NCBI GenBank assembly: GCA_026710905.1
Contig: JAPOQD010000068.1
Span: forward strand, 1-64,000
DNA length: 64,000 bases
Direction of reading: 5' to 3'
Source of the DNA: Halieaceae bacterium
Lineage (GTDB): Bacteria > Pseudomonadota > Gammaproteobacteria > Pseudomonadales > Halieaceae
The notes beneath the pieces are model-generated. The model made no database searches and was not told the origin of the DNA. It saw nothing but the letters and a program-made list of their open reading frames with translations. Position numbers and translations under genes: made by a program. This document shows positions 1 to 8,116 of this stretch, piece after piece. The first letter of the stretch is position 1. Each line of letters starts with the position of its first letter.

Positions 1-37
1 CTCGACTCCCAATCTCAACAACGGTACTCTTGTTCAT
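1..37 (-). CDS. 5' end of a leftward gene cut by the window edge
   Basis: An ATG at 37-35 reads MNKSTVVEIGSR leftward off the edge. A good ribosome binding site (AGGAGA on the minus strand, about 9 bases upstream) precedes it, which is the main reason for calling it. Twelve residues are too few to assign a family. Confidence 0.5.
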   Translation of the reverse strand, partial: MNKSTVVEIGSR

Positions 38-144
38 GGTGGCGTATCTCCTGTGTTAACTTGTTGGTGTTGCAACTGCAAATTAACCGGATACGCCGCC
101 TTTCATCAACCCGCCCATACACCAGATTCGGTTATAACTCTCGA

Positions 145-255
145 AAACTGAGGGACACCGGCGACGCGGTCAGGATTCCCTCTCTGAACGTTTATGCAAT
201 CGCCAGATACGAAGATGTCTGCAGAGCACTCTCGGCCGCTGACACACTCATCAGC
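145..255 (+). pseudogene. Cytochrome P450 N-terminal fragment
   Basis: About 37 codons encode a stretch typical of the N-terminal part of bacterial class I P450s, with the core YAIARYEDVCRALSAADT. It aligns by eye with YGMARFDEVRASLSDHET in the intact CYP199-like P450 at 41456. Nothing else of the enzyme remains: no I-helix and no haem-binding loop. The reading frame runs directly into remnants of the next gene, so this is a deletion scar. The original P450 was probably related to the aromatic-acid-demethylating type, but the fragment is too short to be sure. Confidence 0.55.
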
Positions 256-260
256 CTGAT

Positions 261-574
261 CTCGCTCCTTTTGTGGAAAGGGCGAAGGAACGAATGGGCT
301 TTATCCCAAACTCCATGCTGACGATGAAAAAGCGGCCTTGACTTTCGCTTTCGCCGCTGGGCAACAACCAAGCGTCGTTGAGCGAAGCCACTATGACGAA
401 TTGACCAAGTATTTCACCAATGAGCAAGTCGTGGATATAACGGCTGTATGCGCAATACATGGCTTCCTAAATCGCTGGAACGACACGGTCGCAACTCAAC
501 TCGAGGACGATCCGAGGAGCTACACCGCCAACATCCTCAAAGAAAGTGATTGGGAAGTTGGTAAGCACAAGTAA
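261..574 (+). pseudogene. Carboxymuconolactone decarboxylase-like protein, disrupted
   Basis: One frame (261-341) gives LAPFVERAKERMGFIPNS, the usual start of AhpD/CMD-family proteins. The reading then continues in another frame (338-574), ending in NEQVVDITAVCAIHGFLNRW, a typical C-terminal helix of the same family. The middle, including the region expected to hold the CxxxxxxHxxxH redox/acid-base motif, is missing. The gene has therefore lost its core and been frameshifted. Family members are lactone decarboxylases or alkylhydroperoxidase-like enzymes; the original substrate cannot be told. Confidence 0.6.
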
Positions 575-611
575 TGTACTAGCAGCAACAGCAGGTGCGC
601 ACACTAAAGAC

Positions 612-850
612 CTAGCGGACCGACCTCATGTTGCCGGCCACGGACTCTGATGGATGCACCCCGTATCGCTCAGGAAACTCGCGGCCACTCAACCCTATTG
701 AAATTGAAGAATTAGTATACGGCAGCATTTCGACGTTCCACGATTCATAGCTGGCCTTGAGTTCATTGACAACTTCCGGTCGGCGAGATCTGAGGTTTGC
801 TCTTTCCAAGGGATCTGAAGCAATGTCGAACAAGAATTCGTGACCCGCGA
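612..850 (-). pseudogene. Sulfatase C-terminal fragment
   Basis: About 78 codons, opening with HEFLFDIASDPLERANLRSR, match the conserved C-terminal part of arylsulfatases, where 'LFDLxxDPxExxNL' is followed by a helix and a short tail. The catalytic CxPxR domain is absent. The fragment begins where the 622-base duplicated unit starts (about 843), so the duplication or a linked rearrangement cut it. Its C-terminal pattern differs from that of the intact sulfatase at 32898, so it is a remnant of a different sulfatase. Confidence 0.6.
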
Positions 851-978
851 AACCCATTATTCATTGGCGTAACCTCGGGTTCGATGTTTTAACAAAATCT
901 TTATTTTTCCGTTTTCAGAGTTCTCGCCGGCGCCTATCTACTCCTAGAAATCGGCGAGCTCAAGCGCCTAATACAACA

Positions 979-1443
979 TTAACACTCGGTCGACCCTGCC
1001 CACATTTCCGGCACGTCTTGTACGTCGCGGCCGCCAATCTGCCGATACCATGCCATATAGTCGGGAACATCCCAATGCTCGACGAACATACCGTCCTTCA
1101 TACGGTAAAGATCGAAGTTGGCGGCCGTAACCCGTCGACCACTCGTTGGGACGCCCATAAATTCAGGACCCGTGTGGGTTCCAGTCCAAACAGTGCGGAC
1201 CATGACCATGTCATCTTCAGCGATTATCTGGCGAATATCCCAGTGCATGTCGGGAAAGACCTCAAACAACCCGGTAAGACCCTGGCGCCAACCTTCTAAT
1301 CCCTTTGGAGTACCTGGAGGCGCCGGAAAATGCCAGTTATAGTCTTCCACAATGATTTCACTACCGTAGTCCAAATCCTTTTGATTCCAACAACGCTCAA
1401 AGTAAGAGCGTGCTACCTGCTTATTTATTTCTTGTTCAGTCAT
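979..1443 (-). CDS. SnoaL-like / ester cyclase family protein, copy 1
   Basis: A 154-residue protein of the SnoaL-like polyketide cyclase / NTF2 fold family, made of a small alpha+beta barrel. Typical signatures are the N-terminal helix YFERCWNQKDLDYG, the central DMHWDIRQIIAEDDMVMVR with the family's W/H/R pattern, and the C-terminal FVEHWDVPDY. Members act as aldol cyclases, hydrolases or dehydratases in aromatic and polyketide metabolism; no substrate can be assigned here. The start is the ATG matching copy 2. A longer in-frame start at 1479 lies inside the repeat junction and is unlikely. Its ribosome binding site is AAGGGGG, weaker than the AAGGAGG of copy 2. Confidence 0.8.
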   Translation of the reverse strand: MTEQEINKQVARSYFERCWNQKDLDYGSEIIVEDYNWHFPAPPGTPKGLEGWRQGLTGLFEVFPDMHWDIRQIIAEDDMVMVRTVWTGTHTGPEFMGVPTSGRRVTAANFDLYRMKDGMFVEHWDVPDYMAWYRQIGGRDVQDVPEMWAGSTEC

Positions 1444-1602
1444 TTCAACCCCCTTAGGTATTTTACCCGCGAAACCCATTATTCATTGGTGTAATCTCGG
1501 GTTCGCAGGTTTTGGCAAAATCCTTATTTTTTTCGTTTTCAGAGTTCTCGCCGGCGCCTATCTACTCCTAGACACCGGCGAGCTCAAGCGCCTAATACAA
1601 CA

Positions 1603-2067
1603 TTAACACTCGGTCGACCCTGCCCACATTTCCGGCACGTCTTGTACGTCGCGGCCGCCAAGCTGCCGATACCATGCCAAATAGTCGGGAACATCCCAAT
1701 GCTCGACGAACATACCGTCCTTCATACGGTAAAGATCGAAGTTGGCGGCCGTAACCCGTCGACCACTCGTTGGGATGCCCATAAATTCAGGACCCGTGTG
1801 GGTTCCAGTCCAAACAGTGCGGACCATGACCATGTCATCTTCAGCGATTATCTGGCGAATATCCCAGTGCATGTCGGGTAAGACCTCACGGAAAGCGGCA
1901 ACACCCTGGCGCCAACCTTCGTATCCCTTTGGAGTACCTGGAGGCACCGGCAAATGCCAGTTATAATCTACCGCAATGATTTTACGACCATAGTCCAGAT
2001 CGCCTTCATTCCAACAACGCTCAAAGTAAGAGCGTGCTACCTGCTTATTTATTTCTTGTTCAGTCAT
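1603..2067 (-). CDS. SnoaL-like / ester cyclase family protein, copy 2
   Basis: A 154-residue paralogue of the gene at 979, from the same tandem duplication. It is preceded by a strong AAGGAGG ribosome binding site. Residues from about 55 to the end are almost identical to copy 1, with only a few conservative changes, while residues 20-55 differ at many positions. The family is an NTF2-fold enzyme group found in aromatic degradation and polyketide gene clusters. The two genes probably share a transcript, copy 2 first. No specific function is claimed. Confidence 0.85.
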   Translation of the reverse strand: MTEQEINKQVARSYFERCWNEGDLDYGRKIIAVDYNWHLPVPPGTPKGYEGWRQGVAAFREVLPDMHWDIRQIIAEDDMVMVRTVWTGTHTGPEFMGIPTSGRRVTAANFDLYRMKDGMFVEHWDVPDYLAWYRQLGGRDVQDVPEMWAGSTEC

Positions 2068-2135
2068 TTCAACCTCCTTAGGTATTTTTTGACATTATTT
2101 TAATGAGTAGAATCCGCCACTATGGCAAGCCATAC

Positions 2136-2330
2136 TCATTGGTTTTCTGTTAAATACGCCCGAAAGCGCAAAAACAAAGGATCGGATGGGTTTAACACGT
2201 AGACGTCGGCCTCCGGCACTACCTTGTTCCACTGACCTGTCAGCCACGGCTGCACAAGGTCTGAGGTGCGCCCGGGCCGAGTGGAGCCAACAATTAGCAG
2301 AACATTTAATGGGTTTGGGGTGTCTGGCAT
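2136..2330 (-). pseudogene. NADPH-dependent FMN reductase, N-terminal fragment
   Basis: The 64-residue reading frame opens with LNVLLIVGSTRPGRTSDLV, the flavodoxin-like phosphate-binding start of NAD(P)H:FMN reductases (GSxRxxR type). It continues through a normal second segment and then stops. Intact family members have about 180-200 residues, so two thirds are missing. Such reductases often supply reduced flavin to two-component monooxygenases. The fragment is probably non-functional. Confidence 0.6.
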
Positions 2331-2567
2331 TTAGCTGTCGCCTCGTTTGACTGGGGGGGATATTACGGTTGTTCGTCCGTCACGGAGCAATGTCTAGAAA
2401 TATCTCGCGAGACCTTTATTTCTGGATTTCTGGTCAAATTCATATATGATTATAGTCACAATTTGTCGCCGGCCACTAATATAGCATCACTCGGCTCTAA
2501 TACAAGCCCGTGACAGAAAGGTATTTGGCAGTAAATTTATTAATAACAATTAGTGCGGAGAAATATT
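2331..2567 (+). promoter_or_regulatory. Upstream region of the first TonB receptor, with a palindrome
   Basis: This AT-rich spacer contains the perfect 10-base palindrome tctcgcgaga at 2403-2412 and a TATGAT-like element near 2444-2449 that could be a -10 box. The palindrome is a candidate operator for the receptor gene. No regulator is recognisable next to it. Confidence 0.35.
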
Positions 2568-4853
2568 ATGAATAGTCTAAAACCCAAAGGCTCATATGCC
2601 TATTCAGCTCTCGCCGTCGCAATTCTGGCGGCATCATCTGAGTTTGCAGTCGCGCAAGGCAGCGAATCGGCCCAGTCTGTACAGCTGGAGGAAGTACTCG
2701 TGACTGCCCAAAGGCGCAGCCAGAACTTGCAGGACGTTGCAGGCGCTATTTCTGCATTCTCGGGTAATTCGTTGGAGGAAAGGAGCATTCGAGACGCAAC
2801 GGATCTGCAGTTTATTGTGCCCAACATGGTGGCTGGTAAGGCGCAGGGAAATACAGCTTTTACGATTCGTGGTGTAGGTTTTAACTCAGTGGGCTCCCCC
2901 GCAGTCGCATTACACGTTGATGGTGTATACCAACCTCGTGCATCGATGGGTGACTTGTTTCAGATGGATGTGGAGCGCGTCGAGGTGCTGCGCGGACCTC
3001 AGGGTACGCTCTACGGCCGAAATGCTAACGCTGGGGTGGTAAATTATATCTCAAGGCGACCTACTGACGAATTTGAGGGATATGTCAGGGCGGCTTACTT
3101 GACTGATGACGAAACACGACTCGAGGGCGTTCTGAATCTACCCATTAGCGATTCGGTGGGAGCTCGCCTGCTGGTCGCGTCCACCGAGCGCGACGGGTTC
3201 ATTGAGAATACCGGCGCTGGCCCAGATTATTTTGGCGGCGGTCAGGACTCGGGCCGGTTAGCGGTTGACGCCGCCCTGGGCGATTCCGTACTGCTGCAGT
3301 TGACAGCTACCTATCTCGAGCGAGATGGCGCTGCATACCCAAGCATCGCACAAACAGAGCCTTTCACCTCTCCTGGGCCAAGAGCAGCTCCCTGGGGCGA
3401 TCTTTTTGAGTTCGGCGGCAACGTTTATGCCGCCCTGGGTGCCAACTGGACGGGCAAACCACTAAAAACCACAGCCAATGACCCATCTGACTCAGACACA
3501 ACGCTCGCAGCCCTGTCAGCCATAGTGTCATGGGACATTGGCGAGTTCACACTCAAATCCATTACCGGGTACCAGGACCTCCAGGACCATCACTGGTCGG
3601 ACTTTGACGGCACTGATCAATCCATTTTTCAAGGACAGGATCTGCGCGATTCCGAGACCTTGACACAGGAATTCAGTTTGACTGGAAGCGTGGGAGCTTT
3701 TGAAACAGTGGTTGGCCTGTTCTACATGGACGAGGACTACACCCGCGATCTTTCGATCACCCAACCCAACGGGAACGGGGCCTTCCAGCCGGGTGCTCAA
3801 TTGAGCTTTGTGACACCCGCGTACGACACCGAGACGATTGCAGTGTTTGCCGATGTGACCTGGAATGTTACTGACGACCTCCGACTGATTGCAGGCTTTC
3901 GACACTCCGAAGATGAGCAATCCGTCAGTCAGGATAACAACATCACCGCTGATATCGTGGTAGCGCCGGGAGTCATGATTTCGCTAGGAAATCAATGTAA
4001 TCCTGCCGACAACCCTCTCGATGACGTGGAGGATACGGCGACGACGCCTCGACTCGGTGCTCAATACGACATCAACGACAACAGCATGGTCTACGTTAAT
4101 TACACGGAGGGCTTCAAAGTTGGTGGCTATAACACCGGCGGCACGTGTAACGACGAGTACGATGGTGAGGACATTACAGCATGGGAGGCCGGTTGGAAGA
4201 ATGTGCTCATGGATGGCGCCATGTCGCTAAATGCTACCGCGTTCTATTACGATTACACCGACTTGCAGCTCCAGCAAATCATTGGCGTGGGCATTGATAT
4301 TGTCAATGCGCCGGAAGCCGAGGTTACAGGCCTTGAGCTAGAAAGCACCTGGAGGCTCACCGAAAGTGCTGCTGTGTTCGGCAGTGTGTCGTTTCTTGAC
4401 GCTGAATACACCAAATTCACGCTTCCTGATGGAGCCAACCCGGGAAGTGGTTCTCCGGAGCTTTGCTCGAGTGGTGAATCCTTCGCCCCCGACACCAATT
4501 GCGTCGACGTGTCGGGTAACAAGCTAACCAACGCTCCAGAGCTCTCTGTTAACGCCGGCTTTGATGTCGATATGGGGGCTGGAATTAGCGTGAGAGCTGA
4601 TTTGGCTTATCGTTCTGAAGTCTACCTGAGAGAAACGAATAGTCGGGAAGAACGCCAGGATGGAGTCACGATTCTCAATGCATCCATCAGTTGGCATAAT
4701 CCGGAAGATACCTTGCGCGTTCGCCTCTTCGGGACCAACCTGTTAGACGAAGAGTACGCGACCCAAATACTGTGGGCAGCGCCCACTAACTCACGCACGA
4801 TCTCCTACGCGGCGCCTATGCAGTACGGAGCTGAGGTGACCTTCGCCTTCTAA
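2568..4853 (+). CDS. TonB-dependent outer-membrane receptor
   Basis: A 761-residue outer-membrane receptor. A signal peptide (residues 1 to about 29) is followed by the TonB-box-like LEEVLVTAQRR. The plug domain holds the motifs FTIRGVGFN, VDGVYQPR and VEVLRGPQGTLYGRNA; the beta-barrel ends in the terminal aromatic VTFAF. The ATG at 2568 is preferred over an in-frame GTG at 2553 because GCGGAG lies just before it. It is the 'VTAQRR' receptor type abundant in marine Gammaproteobacteria and sphingomonads, where some members import aromatic acids. Its setting suggests uptake of an aromatic or sulfated aromatic, but the ligand is unknown. A hairpin terminator follows. Confidence 0.9.
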   Translation: MNSLKPKGSYAYSALAVAILAASSEFAVAQGSESAQSVQLEEVLVTAQRRSQNLQDVAGAISAFSGNSLEERSIRDATDLQFIVPNMVAGKAQGNTAFTIRGVGFNSVGSPAVALHVDGVYQPRASMGDLFQMDVERVEVLRGPQGTLYGRNANAGVVNYISRRPTDEFEGYVRAAYLTDDETRLEGVLNLPISDSVGARLLVASTERDGFIENTGAGPDYFGGGQDSGRLAVDAALGDSVLLQLTATYLERDGAAYPSIAQTEPFTSPGPRAAPWGDLFEFGGNVYAALGANWTGKPLKTTANDPSDSDTTLAALSAIVSWDIGEFTLKSITGYQDLQDHHWSDFDGTDQSIFQGQDLRDSETLTQEFSLTGSVGAFETVVGLFYMDEDYTRDLSITQPNGNGAFQPGAQLSFVTPAYDTETIAVFADVTWNVTDDLRLIAGFRHSEDEQSVSQDNNITADIVVAPGVMISLGNQCNPADNPLDDVEDTATTPRLGAQYDINDNSMVYVNYTEGFKVGGYNTGGTCNDEYDGEDITAWEAGWKNVLMDGAMSLNATAFYYDYTDLQLQQIIGVGIDIVNAPEAEVTGLELESTWRLTESAAVFGSVSFLDAEYTKFTLPDGANPGSGSPELCSSGESFAPDTNCVDVSGNKLTNAPELSVNAGFDVDMGAGISVRADLAYRSEVYLRETNSREERQDGVTILNASISWHNPEDTLRVRLFGTNLLDEEYATQILWAAPTNSRTISYAAPMQYGAEVTFAF

Positions 4854-4879
4854 GGGTCTATGGTAAAGGTGCTATGGCG

Positions 4880-4927
4880 CCGGGGGTACAGCTGCTGTTT
4901 AAAGCGGCGGTATCCTCGGTTTTTTTT
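4880..4927 (+). terminator. Rho-independent terminator after the TonB receptor
   Basis: Stem ccgggggtac (4880-4889) pairs with gtatcctcgg (4910-4919) using two G-U pairs. A second inner stem, gctgct with agcggc, follows one mismatch. Eight Ts follow at 4920-4927. It lies 27 bases past the receptor stop codon. The rest of the spacer to 5138 holds nothing I recognise. Confidence 0.85.
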
Positions 4928-5138
4928 GCGGTTTTGATCGGGATCGCTCGCCGAGAATAGCCTCACTGACACTAAGCTGTGCTGAAACTGATCCCGGTGT
5001 AATCGGACGACTGATTGAACAGCGAGTCCTTCCTAGCCGGCTCCCTCTCGATATTACAGCCTTAACAGATGGCTGCTTGCACAAGATTCGATGTCGACTC
5101 AACTCGGGCCAGCTTGGGCCTGCTCAAGGCGACCAACA

Positions 5139-5904
5139 CTAGTCAAACTTATTTGAATGAGAGCCATCCACCGGCAAAGCAACCCCATTAACAAAAGACC
5201 CTGCATCGCTGACCAGCAGAAGTAACGGGCCATTAAGCTCCTCAAGACGCCCGGTCCGGCCGGCGGGTGTGTTTTTTATATAGGCCTGACCGTGCTCCGA
5301 GGCAAAGTAATCGTGATTCATTTCCGTTACGAAAAACCCGGGGCACAAAGCATTGACACGAATATTCTTTGACGCCAGCTCCTGGGATAGCCCACGTGTT
5401 AAATGAATGACCGCTGCCTTAGATGCACCATATGCAGTTTGGCCAACGCCTATGCGTAAACCACCAATAGATCCGAGGTTCACAATAGAGCCGCCCAGGT
5501 CGCGATCTATAAGCATGCGAGCAAAAGCCCTGGCAACCCTGTAGACGCCGGTCACATTAGTATCCATGACCCGCGCCCAGGACTCTTCGTCCAAATTCAA
5601 AAAAACGTTTTATGTCAGCAACGCCCGCGTTGTTGATCAAGATCGTGGGGACTTCTCCTTGCTTAATCTCATCAAAAGCATTTTCGACACTCTTCGGGTC
5701 ACTCACATCCATAGCAATGGCTTTAGCATGCCCTCCCCCCGCGCGAATCTCTTCAAAGACAGTTTCAAGCTCGTCAGTACTTCGCGCAGTCACAATGACC
5801 GAGGCGCCGTACTGAGCAAGTACTTTGGAAAAATGCGCACCCAGACCGGTAGAAGCGCCAGTGACTAACGCACAACTACCCGCCATACAGTTTTTACTAA
5901 ACAT
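5139..5904 (-). pseudogene. Short-chain dehydrogenase/reductase with a single-base frameshift
   Basis: A classical SDR of about 255 residues in two frames. The N-terminal part has the NAD(P) motif TGASTGLG, the Asp of AMDVSD and NNAG. The C-terminal part has the catalytic Ser in NLGSIGG, YxxxK as YGASK, and the PG motif LCPGFF. The frame breaks in a run of seven A at 5599-5605 (seven T on the coding strand); removing one base restores continuity from ADIKRF into LNLDEESWARV. Everything else is intact, so this is either a very young pseudogene or a sequencing error. The start at 5904 has AAAGGG upstream. Confidence 0.8.
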
Positions 5905-5976
5905 ACCTATATTCCCTTTAGAACGAACCAAGTTGCCAGTTGCTTGCTTTAAGCCCCGTATCAAATAGGCGGAGCT

Positions 5977-8088
5977 CTAACCTACTTTCTCTACTTCAAC
6001 AGGATAAGCCCCGATCCAGCTCATATTGCTTAGAGGCTCTACCGTATCCATCGTATTCGGCACAAGTTTATTGGGGTTCGCACCAGGGTTCGCTTCCGCG
6101 ATACGCATGGCGCCTCGACCACCGCCGTAGCCGTGGGTCATCGCTACCGCCCCGGGACGCAGAGACTCGTCAAGGCGCACGCGCGTTTCGATAGAACCGT
6201 ATTGGTTAAACACCCGAACCTTATCGCCGTCAGCCACCTCACGCTGGGCGGCGTCGCCAGGATTCAGGTGCAGAGGATTGGTACTCTGGGCACCGCGACG
6301 GAACTTCTTCAGATTCGACATCCAGGAGTTGTGCATGTAAGCCGTGCGCATGGAAATCATTTTGAGCGCATTGTCCGGTTCCAAATCCAACTCCTGAAAA
6401 ATAGCTTCACTGCGCTCAAAAATGCCCGCCCCTACAAACTCCGGAGGAAAGCAATGCACTTTTCCATCTGCATGCTTGAGGCACTTTTTGAAAAGATCAT
6501 CATGGGGCGTGTTCTCAAAAATTTTGGTTTGATGTGGCATGGCTTTTAAATCATCAATGCTCAGCTCATCCATCGCCAGCATCTGGTTTACGATTCCCCA
6601 GCCGTCAGGGTCTTCACCCTGATAGGCGCCCATTTCCCGTGCTATGTCGGTGAGGATTCGCCAGTCATCACGACGCTCGTGAGCGGGTTGCACCACGGGA
6701 TCCGTGTACTGAACATAAGGGATGGGCTGCAAACCTTTTGCGACAAAGTTGATGTCTGCACGCTCGAGAAAGTCGGTAGCGGGTAACACATAATCTGACG
6801 CTTCCGCCGTGGCGTTACGCTGAATATCGACAGCAATCAACAATTCAAGCTTTGAGAAAGCCTCTCGCAATTGATCCTCTCCTGCGGCACTCAGCAAGGG
6901 ATTACCGGCAAGGCTTACAAGCGCTTTGATATCACCATTGTTGATGAGTTCGGCCAGTGCAATCGTGGGCAGGGGCGCCGGCCCGCCCATGGTGTACCGA
7001 AGCTCCCCCAGGGACGTATCAACACTGATTGAATCGATGGGCATCGGGGGATAAAAGTCGGCAAGGCCCGTTGGCTTGTACATGCCTCCGCGCTTGCCAA
7101 GATTGCCCGTAGCAAAGACTATCAGGTCAGCGAGCCAGGCCGCCAACAAGCCCTGTCGTCCCTGATTGACACCTACGGATACATAAATAGTCGCCGCTCC
7201 CGCTGCGCGAAAATCGGCAGCCACCGCCTTGATCTCGGACGCAGCGATACCTGTCACACCCTGAACACGTTCGGCCGGGTACTGCGAAGCAAAAGCCAAT
7301 GCCTCTTCCATACCCACGCCCCAGCGGGCGATGACCTCCTGATCCAAAGCGCCGGTAACATTCAACTCATGGAGTACTGCCGCGAGGAAGTAAACGTCGG
7401 CCCCGGGTTTAATCAACAGCGTTTCACCGGTTTCAGGCGTCGACGACTCCGTGACCCGGGGATTCACAAAACAAATTTTTCCGCCTCGTTGTTTTACAGC
7501 CTCCATAGTTCGTCCAGAGTCATTGGGGGTAGAAAACACCGTCCACTTCGACACACGCGGGTTTGAGCCCATGCAAATCAGGTAATCCGTATTGACTAAG
7601 TCCGGGGTCATTATCGAGAGGCTGCCGTAAAGTCCGGCCGCTGCCACCATGCGATTAGACATGTCCTGCGTGTTCGCAGAAAACATCATGCTCGTGCCCA
7701 ACATCTTGGAAAAAGCACCGCCATAAGTCATGCCCCGGGCGTTGTAGACGCCGGGGTTACCCGAGTAGATAGCAACCGCATTCGGGCCGTGCTCACTAAT
7801 GATCGCCCGTAAACGCTCAGCACATTCCCGGGTCGCCGTATCCCAGCTCACCTCCTCAAAAATTCCCGCAGCATCGCCTTTCGCATTTTCTCGACGTAGA
7901 GGCGCATTCAGTCGATCCTGATCACGATGCAAGTCGAGGTACGACAAACCCTTATGGCAGGCAATTCCTCCGACAGGGTGCTCCCGATCGGGCTCCAACT
8001 GGGTAATAGATCCTGAATCGTCTACGCTCGCGGTGAGCGGACAGGCCGGATCACAAATGCGACAAAACGTTTTTACCTGCTTGGTCAA
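5977..8088 (-). CDS. Molybdopterin-dependent oxidoreductase, catalytic subunit
   Basis: A protein of about 703 residues of the DMSO reductase/formate dehydrogenase superfamily. An N-terminal [4Fe-4S] site CRICDPACP, with a fourth Cys in GIACHKG, precedes the three molybdopterin guanine dinucleotide binding domains; the C-terminal domain includes GDKVRVFNQYG. There is no twin-arginine signal, so it should be cytoplasmic. I place the start at the TTG at 8088, 5 bases after AAAGGAGAG; an upstream in-frame ATG at 8139 would overlap the preceding gene. It is third in an operon with a ferredoxin and a ferredoxin reductase, which are plausible electron partners. The substrate is unknown. Confidence 0.8.
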   Translation of the reverse strand: MTKQVKTFCRICDPACPLTASVDDSGSITQLEPDREHPVGGIACHKGLSYLDLHRDQDRLNAPLRRENAKGDAAGIFEEVSWDTATRECAERLRAIISEHGPNAVAIYSGNPGVYNARGMTYGGAFSKMLGTSMMFSANTQDMSNRMVAAAGLYGSLSIMTPDLVNTDYLICMGSNPRVSKWTVFSTPNDSGRTMEAVKQRGGKICFVNPRVTESSTPETGETLLIKPGADVYFLAAVLHELNVTGALDQEVIARWGVGMEEALAFASQYPAERVQGVTGIAASEIKAVAADFRAAGAATIYVSVGVNQGRQGLLAAWLADLIVFATGNLGKRGGMYKPTGLADFYPPMPIDSISVDTSLGELRYTMGGPAPLPTIALAELINNGDIKALVSLAGNPLLSAAGEDQLREAFSKLELLIAVDIQRNATAEASDYVLPATDFLERADINFVAKGLQPIPYVQYTDPVVQPAHERRDDWRILTDIAREMGAYQGEDPDGWGIVNQMLAMDELSIDDLKAMPHQTKIFENTPHDDLFKKCLKHADGKVHCFPPEFVGAGIFERSEAIFQELDLEPDNALKMISMRTAYMHNSWMSNLKKFRRGAQSTNPLHLNPGDAAQREVADGDKVRVFNQYGSIETRVRLDESLRPGAVAMTHGYGGGRGAMRIAEANPGANPNKLVPNTMDTVEPLSNMSWIGAYPVEVEKVG

Positions 8089-8116
8089 AACTACTCTCCT
8101 TTCACGTGCTTGCGCC

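Larger units (their letters stand above)
843..2088. repeat. Tandem duplication, unit about 622 bp, two copies
   Basis: Copy 1 spans about 843-1464 and copy 2 about 1465-2088. Both begin with acccgcgaaacccattattc and end near ttaggtatttt, and each carries one SnoaL-like gene plus its downstream spacer. The gene copies are nearly identical over their C-terminal halves and more diverged over the N-terminal 50 codons. The spacer copies differ by scattered substitutions and small indels. Confidence 0.9.

Noticed and set aside
1443-1479. N-terminal extension of SnoaL copy 1 (start at 1479)
   Set aside because: The extra residues come from the duplication junction; copy 2, with a good ribosome binding site, starts at the ATG equivalent to 1443.
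4899-5102. Minus-strand frame in the spacer after the first TonB receptor
   Set aside because: It is Arg/Ser-rich, overlaps the terminator, and has no start signal or family resemblance.
5590-5610. Programmed ribosomal frameshift in the SDR
   Set aside because: No slippery heptamer of a known type with a downstream structure was seen, and SDRs are not known to use frameshifting. A mutation or sequencing error in the homopolymer is simpler.
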